A DNA stretch of 10,744 bases from Neolecta irregularis DAH-3. Taxonomy: Eukaryota; Ascomycota; Neolectomycetes; Neolectales; Neolectaceae. A program made the position numbers and the translations under genes. Shown in pieces: positions 1-8,769 of the stretch (positions are counted from its first letter, which is position 1; every line of letters starts with the position of its first letter). The DNA lies in assembly GCA_001929475.1 (NCBI GenBank), contig LXFE01000316.1:1-10744 (forward strand). The letters are read 5' to 3'. The notes under the pieces were generated by a model. It was not told where the DNA came from. It did no database searches and was given only the letters and a program-made list of their open reading frames with translations.

Positions 1-471
1 GAAGTACGTTTACTTAGGCTAGTTATATCACTTGGTCTTATCGTACTTCTAAGCGCATAGCTTACACTTCGCATAGCCTTTCCTTTTTTACCTACAGCGT
101 GTACTGGATGAAAGTATATTGGGATTCTGCGATTATTTAGGCCTCTTTCTTTCAATAAGAACAATAATTAATCAATCGAATCAATTCGAGAACCAACACG
201 GTCGCAATCATTTGAACCCATTCATTACTAACAAAGCCCTATAACTTTATCCTCCTCTTTCAACAACCGTTACACTCACTTCACATCCATCATCCTCCCT
301 GGCTTCTGATCCTTGGGACGGATTCTGCGCTACACACTGCACTGAGTTTTACCGTGTTTCACGCTTCTAAAGTTGATGAGAATGAGCCTCACTTTGTATA
401 CATTAATTATTCCTTGTTCAATTAATTAATAAGGACATTGTCCGCGAAAGCTCGCCTCAGAAAAAGGTAGT

Positions 472-489
472 TATATACAAGAATATACA
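472..489 (-). promoter_or_regulatory. Two PUF-protein-like RNA motifs in the PRMT5 3' flank
   Basis: Read on the minus strand, 481-472 is CTTGTATATA, which fits the Puf3-type consensus (C, one base, UGUANAUA). The overlapping stretch 489-482 reads TGTATATT. Both lie about 50-70 bases past the PRMT5 stop. The motif match is direct; binding is inferred, and AT-rich sequence gives such motifs by chance. Confidence 0.3.
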
Positions 490-514
490 ACCCGATTCAT
501 ACAACCCGATTCAT
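487..514. repeat. Perfect tandem duplication, 14 bases x 2
   Basis: The unit ACAACCCGATTCAT occurs at 487-500 and again directly at 501-514. It lies 23 bases beyond the PRMT5 stop codon, so it is probably transcribed in the 3' untranslated region. It looks like a simple local duplication. Confidence 0.95.
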
Positions 515-536
515 TCCCAGGACAAGAGAAGGAGAT

Positions 537-2878
537 TTACATTCCGATATGAGAGCCTTTACCTCCTGCATTATGCAGATCGCTCATGGAAATCTTGATT
601 TTCCTGCCAGTCATGAATCCATCAGACCCGGTAACGTTCATGAATACCTCGACGATCCATTCGTACCATACTTTACGTCCGTCTGTTTCTCGCCAAAACA
701 TAACCTGTATGTCGCAATTTTGCGGGACATAGATCGGTGTCTGCCGTTTAGAAATTCACGAGAGAGGAGTTGGGAATACCTTTAAAGGGAAGAAAATTGG
801 AAACCACGAGATCATATCTTTGTTTTTCTTGTCGATTGAGTTTGGGCGGATACTCAATTCGATATCACCGTATAAAACAGCCTCAAAATATCCGGCTATT
901 CCATGTACAACACCAGCGTCTCCAACATGAAAGGAAGCCTTTCCGGACCGCCGATTATGTACATTATCTTTTAGATTTTCCGGAACAATGGATAAATTTG
1001 GGTGTTGAAATTCCCATATTTGTGCAGTTTCATTTGACAATGAGTCAAAGGCAGTCAACAGGACGACATAGGGTGTATCGTAAGGTGATGGAGCAGTATA
1101 TTTAGATATATTGGCGTAGAGCTTTGGTGTCATTATCGGTGTAATATGAGCGGTATAGGAAGCCGGTATCGAGATGCCTCGGTCAGCTGAAGGTCAGCCA
1201 AACAGTAAAAGCCTTTTGTACGATTAAGCACCCGCTGTGCCCCGTCGATACATTCTGGGCTCAATTCATTATCACCGAAACTTCCGAGCAGTTCGCTAAT
1301 TAGTATATCGACGAGTATAGGAGGATCCCAGGATCTAATATCACTCCGAACTAGCTGTACGCGTTCTCCCCATTCTTCAGCCTTTCGACGTTGCAACCTT
1401 GGGTTAGAAATACTTCAAAAAAGAAAGACGATATACGTGACAAATGCGTTGGGATTTTTCTCGATAGCAAACAATTCGATGGTTCTTCCTAACTCTCTGG
1501 CAGCTCGGAGAGTGCAAGTTACCAGTGGACCTCTTCCTGCGCCGACTACAGCAACAATCCTGAATCATCAGCGGGTCACAAAAACAATAATACACTAGAC
1601 CATTCTTTGGTCTTGCTGAAAGAGCTTTATGAATGGCTTTTTCGTAAAGGCTGTATTTCACAGGGTCTTTCTCAAACACCTCATAAGTCATGCTTTCAAG
1701 GTTATCCATCAACGGCTGACAGTTCAGCAGAACAGAAGATGGGATAAATCTACCTGTAAGGGCGTTTGAAGAAAGTCCTGGTAGCCGGCAGTGAATCTTT
1801 CAGTAGCGGTTGATGGGGGGATTGAGCGGTGAAGATAGCGTATATATTGAAGATAGCTTAGCTTTCCTCCATTTCGCTCAAGCGTGTCCGTGTCTTGAAG
1901 TATGACAAAGGGGTTCAGCTAACGATCAATAGTGCCAAACGCGGGGATATATACAGCCATAAATCTTGTGATCATCAATTGATGCGTTTTCGAGAGAACA
2001 GGAAAACCCTTTGCGTTGGATAAGAATGTGTTCGAAGAGATGACGAGAGCTTTTATAGGCTCTGTAAACCACCTGTTCAAAACCACCGGATTGACAGGTA
2101 AACGAGGCGGGATTTGAAGAGCTCATATCAAAACCACCCGTGCAGGAATAAATACCTACTGAAAGTCGAGGATGGTAATCGCAGACAGATCGTATCGTGT
2201 TCCAAACTTCCCAGAGGCTCAAAGGGTCACTTTGGATGGTTTTCTCAAGAGTGGGAGAGGACTGAAAGTCTTCTTCGGAGATCGGCAGGTGTACGCTAAC
2301 CTACGATGTCAAACCTTGTTTCTCAACGGGAAACAAAACCTGGGCATGGGTAGAGCAGCCTAGAGCGGATTTCAATGCCTGTGCATACTGGACGATGCGA
2401 TGCCTCCGTTTTGGAGCGGGAAGGATAATGTGTGGGATGCCGCAGTAAGAAGCATATTCGATTTCGCGATGTAGAATCTTGGGTGTAAACAATTGCCCGA
2501 GGACTAGCAAGAGATACTTCCTTGGAGATGGATGCGGCGAGGTCATCCTTGGAATCGGGTTCGATCCACGCGCTGGTAAAAACATGGATGTGAGCAAGGG
2601 GGTCTATACAAATCAGCTGCCGCAAACCGCGTAGCAGCACCGAGAGTAGTGATATTTACATCTGAGTCGAGCAATTGAGTAGCCGACGCCTGCGGTAAGC
2701 GCGAAATTGCCGAAGCAGAGATCTGCTGCTGGATGCGTTCGCGCAAACGGGGCTTGCTGAGTGGTAAAACTACAAAATCATAGCCGTCGGTGACGCTCTG
2801 GGCGAGCAAATTCTCGATATTCGTTTGGTCCTGCTGCGATCCCAGATAGCCAATACGCGCAGGCGGCCGGTCTGCCAT
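537..2878 (-). CDS. PRMT5: Protein arginine N-methyltransferase 5 (type II, symmetric), 11 exons
   Basis: Transfers methyl groups from S-adenosylmethionine to make symmetric dimethylarginine on histones, Sm proteins and cell-cycle regulators (family knowledge). My exons on the minus strand are 2878-2641, 2603-2518, 2477-2340, 2300-2156, 2121-1955, 1918-1754, 1715-1594, 1559-1437, 1397-1222, 1186-780 and 740-537, giving 656 aa; the human protein has 637. The ten introns are 34-40 bases, and every junction keeps the frame. Residues 1 to about 290 match the N-terminal TIM-barrel part, about 300-470 the SAM-binding fold, and the rest the C-terminal beta-barrel. Visible motifs are [11 protein letters not shown] (324-334, with the Phe327 linked to symmetric methylation), VVGAGRGP (358-365, SAM motif I) and [16 protein letters not shown] (429-444, double-E loop, Glu430 and Glu439). 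The start is the first Met of the conserved N-terminus. Residues around TGSDGFMTG near the C-terminus look like a small insertion. The family call is very sure; individual splice sites are inferred by homology. Confidence 0.95.
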
Positions 2879-2911
2879 GGCGGCGAGGTTTGCGATCCGA
2901 GGCGATACAGC

Positions 2912-2931
2912 GGGCCGGGCCGGACCGGACC
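2912..2931. repeat. Pentamer array GGGCC x2 then GGACC x2
   Basis: Four consecutive five-base units, GGGCC, GGGCC, GGACC and GGACC, begin 34 bases upstream of the PRMT5 start codon. They may be promoter or 5' untranslated sequence. The array is directly visible; any function is unknown. Confidence 0.8.
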
Positions 2932-2994
2932 AGAAGGGGCCTCCCGGGTAGCTCCGCGTCCGGGAAGTACCGAGCTTCTATATGCATTGCGGTG

Positions 2995-3001
2995 TATAAA
3001 G
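2995..3001 (+). promoter_or_regulatory. Plus-strand TATA box, divergent to PRMT5
   Basis: TATAAAG lies in a GC-rich setting and is followed 25-90 bases later by a C/T-rich tract with ATGs at 3024, 3063 and 3082. This arrangement resembles fungal core promoters. It points away from PRMT5, but no clear protein follows, so the transcript may be noncoding or an undetected split gene. Confidence 0.35.
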
Positions 3002-3518
3002 GGTGCCTGTCCCGCCCCAATCATGCCAACCATCTGCTTCCTCCACCTCTGCTCCTCCCCCAATGCCTGTCTCCCTCTCCAATGGTTTCTCGACCTGCCC
3101 CCACCGAAGCAAAGCCCGGCCTTTCTGGCCTATAGGCATAAAGAATGCGTCTGTGGTCATTTGCACGGGGTCCGCAGGCCGGAACTTAACCCTAAGTTTA
3201 CAGTCGGTGAGCAGTGTTCTCTCGTTGCTTTGGGTCTGTTGTTTTGCGTCTCTTGCAGAGACACCATCTCTTGTTTGTTCAACGGACCTGGCGCTTGTCT
3301 GCTTCACACACGAACGGATTGTCTGCTGTCTCTGCCGTTTCTGGATTCTGTCTCCCCAAGTCGTTGGTCATCGCCGGCACGGACCTCGTTTTGACATAGA
3401 CGTTGTTCCAGCGGTCCATTCTAGACTCACACACGCTCGGAATCCAGAAATCGTCTAGACATGTAGTCTTCGTTACATTTGCTCGCCAAACTGTCCCTGA
3501 TTGGGCTTTGCAAGCTTT

Positions 3519-3841
3519 AAGCAATTGCCATCTCGATAGAACACTGCGCGTTTGCAATACAACATCACCGACAGGCCCAACCCCGAACCTTCTTCGGGGA
3601 GGCCGTTTATTGTCCACAAGGCGGTTTTCGTGTTTCACGTTTGTCTGCCCAGGCTCGGATGCCTGACAAACAAAGGAAACATGAGGGACATGCAATACAC
3701 ACGAAGCGGCGATATGATGATATGTTGAGATGCTATGAACCAGAGATTTGTGAGGAGGAATTGCGAGTAGAAAGAAGCTTGGGACTCTTCTCTGAAGATG
3801 TCAAAGTTACATACTTGTCCATGAATCTTTTTCTCGACTAG
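3519..3841 (+). other. Open frame of doubtful coding status
   Basis: The plus frame is open for about 108 codons from a TAA near 3516 to the TAG at 3839-3841, with a Met at 3660 (ATGCCTGAC). From that Met it gives about 60 residues rich in Lys, Arg and Glu, ending in SMNLFLD. The minus strand has rival open frames in the same place. No domain is recognisable and no splice partner was found, so this may be chance. Confidence 0.2.
3574..3604. repeat. Strong GC-rich inverted repeat (hairpin)
   Basis: CCCCGAA at 3581-3587 pairs with TTCGGGG at 3593-3599 across a five-base loop. GGCC at 3574-3577 can pair with GGCC at 3601-3604 outside a small internal loop. In single-stranded RNA or DNA this would be a stable hairpin. 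No gene was identified around it. Confidence 0.8.
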
Positions 3842-3871
3842 TTCCAAAGATCTGCGTTTATCTTTTGGTTT

Positions 3872-3890
3872 AAAGCATCAGGGATGCTTT
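3872..3890. repeat. Perfect short hairpin
   Basis: AAAGCATC at 3872-3879 and GATGCTTT at 3883-3890 are exact reverse complements separated by three bases. This is the first of three inverted repeats within 80 bases, 31 bases after the end of the doubtful open frame at 3519-3841. Confidence 0.9.
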
Positions 3891-3908
3891 CATTGTGAAG
3901 AGCTGAAT

Positions 3909-3950
3909 CGGGATGTCCTGATCTGGGGCATCCCGTTTTCCTCCCCAGAT
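3909..3950. repeat. Two overlapping, mutually exclusive inverted repeats
   Basis: CGGGATG (3909-3915) pairs with CATCCCG (3929-3935). ATCTGGGG (3921-3928), which sits in that loop, pairs with CCCCAGAT (3943-3950), and the second pairing in turn encloses CATCCCG. In RNA the two stems would compete or form a pseudoknot. No known RNA family was recognised. Confidence 0.85.
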
Positions 3951-4130
3951 ATGTCTCTTGTTCCAGTGCAAATGCTTACTTTTATCTATGAGCAGGGTAC
4001 GACGGGTGAAAGGAGTGCAAGTAGAATTAATATCTTTCCAATAGATAGATAGAATGAAATTAGATCATGCGCCAGGCACTTGCACATTCAGATCAATTCT
4101 CACAGCGGCTAAACTTACACCAAGTGTTTC

Positions 4131-4356
4131 TTATAACTCCTCTTTATCTGAACTGGGGTCAATCCAGGGTATACGCGTCTTTGGGACGGGCGTCGGTGTT
4201 CTTGCCGGTTTCCACTGTCCACGCACTCTCTTGAGCGGGTCGGGCTCTGTCTTGACGCTTTGCTCTGAAGAATCTGACGCGGAATTAAAGCGGACTGATG
4301 CTGTTTAGAGTCAACGGACGATTCCATCTAGTGCAAATACCTTTCTTTTCCGCCAT
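4131..4356 (-). CDS. Probable two-exon gene for a 61-aa basic, disordered protein
   Basis: Not a family I recognise. Exon 1 is 4356-4341 (16 bases) and exon 2 is 4300-4131. The 40-base intron between them starts GTATTT and ends TTGACTCTAAACAG, like the introns of the neighbouring genes. Joined, they give 186 bases with a TAA stop. The start has a strong context (ACAATGG), and an in-frame TAG lies 15 bases upstream of the ATG. The protein starts MAEKKASVRFN, is rich in Ser, Pro, Lys and Glu, and has no hydrophobic segment. VKTE near residue 21 fits the SUMO-acceptor consensus, and KRVRGQWKPAR is a basic patch that could act in nuclear import or nucleic-acid binding. It ends DKEEL without a signal peptide, so ER retrieval is unlikely. 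Coding status rests on composition, start context and intron fit; it could still be chance. Confidence 0.45.
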
Positions 4357-4496
4357 TGTAAATAAAAACTAATATTTGCTGAGGTCTGTGTGACAATGAA
4401 GAAGTAATGGCAGCGAGGCTGTGGAAACAGTAGTACAGAGAACAGGAAAACAAAGCGTTCGGACGAGACTTGTCGAGTTTCAGACTGCCTGGGTAT

Positions 4497-4520
4497 TTAG
4501 AAGGATACGGAGAGCGACAT
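4497..4520 (-). promoter_or_regulatory. Short upstream open frame before the 61-aa gene
   Basis: On the minus strand an ATG at 4520 opens a seven-codon frame (MSLSVSF) ending at 4497. It lies between a TATA-like site and the 61-aa gene's start. If transcription starts near the TATA box it would be a small upstream ORF in the leader. Its relevance depends on the unmapped transcript start. Confidence 0.25.
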
Positions 4521-4582
4521 GATTGGCAATGAACTGAGAGCTGGAGCAGGATCAAGAAGGGGCGTCGAGGAGGGGCCGCCAG

Positions 4583-4589
4583 CTTTATA
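4583..4589 (-). promoter_or_regulatory. TATA box, possible promoter of the 61-aa gene
   Basis: TATAAAG reads on the minus strand within the partly palindromic GCCAATATAAAGCTGGC. It is about 230 bases upstream of the 61-aa start codon and is followed by a C/T-rich tract. That would imply a leader of about 200 bases. The motif is clear; its assignment is inferred. Confidence 0.35.
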
Positions 4590-5315
4590 TTGGCATCAAG
4601 TCTGAGCTGTTCTCGAACCTTTCTTTGTGCGGAAGAGCTAACTCGAAAGGGTCAAGTGCTTCGTACACCGAGAATTTATCAACGTGTCATCCAGGGGCAT
4701 CATGCTTTGACAAACGGCAAGCTTGACCACATGCAGGTAAACAACCTCAGCACGGATTCCGAGGCAGGGCAAGGATTGAGGACTTGGGGATTCTGATAAC
4801 CAAACCTCATGTGTTTGAAGACTTGTCCGAACCATGGCAAACAATCATGCTTTGAATTAGCCAGAATTTATCAGCCAGGCCCATTAACTCGCTGTTTTGT
4901 TGTTCCATTGGTCCCAGTCCGAGGGCCGGTCCCCTTTATAGTAGTCTGGTGACAATATAGGATTAATATGATTGGCAGAACTGTCCTCATGACGATTTCT
5001 AATTTTCCCATTAAGACTCCTGCATATCGGTGTTCCAGACGGCCTTTGGTCCTTGACAACTACATCGATCGCAAAGATACAACTATGATCGCCTAAAGCA
5101 AAGATTCAATCTCCATTTTCCACTTGTCCGAGAAAACGCCGGTATAATAGTGCTCGCCTCATTTACCGCTCTTTCATCGTTACGATCTTGCATGGCAAGA
5201 ACACTCGCCGTGCAATTTTAATCTTCAATCAGTAGGATTAACAGGTGTATAAAGAAGGACAAGTCCATGAAGAGGCCGATCACAAATCCCCAGCGGACAG
5301 CAGCGATTTCAGACT

Positions 5316-5389
5316 GTCCTATTTCCCAAAACTCGGATAGGACTAAGTAAGGTCCTTCCTATCCACTGCAGAGTCAGTCGAGGACCTTA
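5316..5389. repeat. Interleaved inverted repeats
   Basis: GTCCTAT (5316-5322) pairs with ATAGGAC (5337-5343). GGATAGGA (5335-5342), overlapping that arm, pairs with TCCTATCC (5357-5364). TAAGGTCCT (5348-5356), lying between those arms, pairs with AGGACCTTA (5381-5389). The pairings compete or interleave, like switch-type or pseudoknot RNA. No known RNA family was recognised. Confidence 0.85.
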
Positions 5390-5414
5390 GCACGAACTAA
5401 AGCCTGCAACGAAT

Positions 5415-5471
5415 TTCATTCAGATGGAATGAACTCCACAGTCCGAATAACACATAATGGACAATATGTCC
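5415..5471. repeat. Two further small hairpins
   Basis: TTCATTC (5415-5421) pairs with GAATGAA (5427-5433) across five bases. GGACA (5459-5463) pairs with TGTCC (5467-5471) across three bases. They continue the inverted-repeat cluster that starts at 5316. Confidence 0.8.
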
Positions 5472-5686
5472 GGTTTACTCCCCTACAAGAATCCTGTGCC
5501 CGGCGTCCAAATCAGGGAATCAGTTGCCAATTGCCATTGCCACAAAAACATTTCAAAATTCATTGTATTCTACTTTAAAGTCACTGATAAAGTATTTGTA
5601 ATTTCATAAATGGGATGGATAAGAAATATCGAGGTATCTATACTGTACAAATCCTTTCTATTTTAAAAAATATTATCTAGCTAATT

Positions 5687-8230
<2,544 letters not shown>

Positions 8231-8272
8231 AATTTATCCCTATGAAAAGGGTGGATGTTGATTGTGGTATGG

Positions 8273-8280
8273 TCACGTGA
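8273..8280. promoter_or_regulatory. CACGTG palindrome upstream of Prp43
   Basis: TCACGTGA, an eight-base palindrome, sits about 43 bases upstream of the Prp43 start codon. It fits the E-box bound by Cbf1-like bHLH factors in fungi. The site is seen directly; the factor is inferred. Confidence 0.5.
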
Positions 8281-8420
8281 AACCAGACGAACAAGTGCGC
8301 GAATCAAGAAAGGTGAAATCCCAAAAACTTACAACAGAAAGAGAAAAGACTGGAGTATTGAAGAAATAATGAGGAGTAATATATTAATTGTCCTATGAAT
8401 AGGATTATTGTAAGTATGCT

Positions 8421-8708
8421 ATGCAGACTCACAACTTTCAAGACGATCGGTATACTGTGTCACGTGACCCACCAGAACTTAGAGCAAATGGCAATCAATT
8501 CACAGCCATACAACCAACCAACAGATTCCAACAAAAGAAGTATCCTCAGGATCAGAATTTAAAGGCGAAACTAATGGCTTACCAGAAACCTCGATTTAAG
8601 AATGTCAAAAGGGGACCTTTGAGTAAGCAGCTCACAAACGTGCGATATCGATATCTCATCCTAGAAAATCACTTAATTACTAGCGCAATCCAATTATTAT
8701 CAGTATAG
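8421..8708 (+). CDS. Doubtful 95-aa open frame, Gln/Asn/Lys-rich
   Basis: An ATG-started frame with an in-frame TAG 21-23 bases before the ATG, encoding a polar protein starting MQTHNFQDDRY with no recognisable domain. It runs divergently from Prp43 and convergently to the secreted-protein gene. There is no clear TATA box. In AT-rich sequence a frame of this length can arise by chance, and it overlaps a likely promoter element. Confidence 0.2.
   Translation: MQTHNFQDDRYTVSRDPPELRANGNQFTAIQPTNRFQQKKYPQDQNLKAKLMAYQKPRFKNVKRGPLSKQLTNVRYRYLILENHLITSAIQLLSV
8459..8468. promoter_or_regulatory. Second CACGTG palindrome, ten bases
   Basis: GTCACGTGAC is a perfect ten-base palindrome about 230 bases upstream of the Prp43 start. 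It shares its core with the site at 8273-8280, which supports a promoter role. It also falls inside the doubtful open frame at 8421-8708, which weakens that frame. Confidence 0.45.
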
Positions 8709-8769
8709 AAAAACTTTTACATAAGCAGCTGCATCTGACCTTTGCTTGACTTTGAATCAAGAATCACTT

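Larger units (their letters stand above)
1..536. other. 3' flank of the PRMT5 gene, no gene seen
   Basis: No open frame with protein-like content was found on either strand. The right end should be the 3' untranslated region of PRMT5, read on the minus strand. It contains a tandem 14-base repeat and PUF-like motifs, listed separately. The rest is AT-rich intergenic sequence. A short direct repeat GCATAGC occurs at 55-61 and 71-77. Confidence 0.5.
2879..4130. other. Gene-poor stretch between PRMT5 and the 61-aa gene
   Basis: The left half (about 2879-3400) is clearly GC-richer than the rest and rich in pyrimidine runs on the plus strand. It should hold the PRMT5 promoter. A plus-strand TATA box at 2995-3001 suggests a divergent transcript. 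Several long open frames overlap in 2825-3460, as expected in GC-rich DNA with few stops; none gives a recognisable protein. A plus-strand frame is open from about 3519 to 3841. Strong inverted repeats sit at 3574-3604 and 3872-3950. I could not build a convincing gene here. Confidence 0.5.
4357..5686. other. Long stretch without a confirmed gene, downstream of Prp43
   Basis: The right end should be the 3' untranslated region of the Prp43 gene; the left end is upstream sequence of the 61-aa gene. TATA-like sites occur at 4934-4940 (minus) and 5248-5254 (plus), but each is too close to the next ATG to support it. A possible split gene at 4884-5193 (minus) is described in the findings. A 51-codon plus-strand frame starting MDNMSGLLPY at 5457 is open but has no other support. 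A cluster of inverted repeats lies at 5316-5471. Confidence 0.5.
8231..8769. other. Prp43 upstream region and 3' flank of the secreted-protein gene
   Basis: AT-rich and intergenic on both strands apart from one doubtful plus-strand frame. It holds two CACGTG palindromes and a small inverted repeat TCCTAT/ATAGGA at 8391-8404. The right end should be the 3' untranslated region of the secreted-protein gene. Confidence 0.5.

Noticed and set aside
2551-2575. tRNA B-box-like GGTTCGATCC
   Set aside because: It lies inside a PRMT5 exon, and no T-arm stem or A box accompanies it.
2825-3394. 189-codon plus-strand frame, and a 151-codon frame overlapping it at 3003-3458
   Set aside because: They lie in GC-rich DNA where stops are rare, overlap each other and the PRMT5 first exon, and give Cys-rich sequence with no domain.
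3714-3793. C/D snoRNA-like boxes (ATGATGA and CTGA about 80 bases apart)
   Set aside because: No closing terminal stem and no C'/D' boxes; these short motifs are common by chance.
4054-4308. 84-codon plus-strand frame opposite the 61-aa gene
   Set aside because: It is the antisense shadow of the better-supported minus-strand exon.
4638-4844. Overlapping 68-codon frames on both strands in 4590-4844
   Set aside because: No domain, start context or splice partner. They overlap the presumed promoter of the 61-aa gene.
4802-4908. Minus-strand ATG frame MEQQNSELMG after a TATAAAG at 4934-4940
   Set aside because: The TATA box is only about 30 bases before the ATG, so transcription would start at or after it, and the frame stops after 33 codons.
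4871-5059. 62-codon minus-strand frame
   Set aside because: Hydrophobic patches look accidental, and another minus frame in the same place has more protein-like composition.
5457-5609. 51-codon plus-strand frame starting MDNMSGLLPY
   Set aside because: Short, no recognisable domain, no promoter at a workable distance; it overlaps the inverted-repeat cluster and the Prp43 3' flank.
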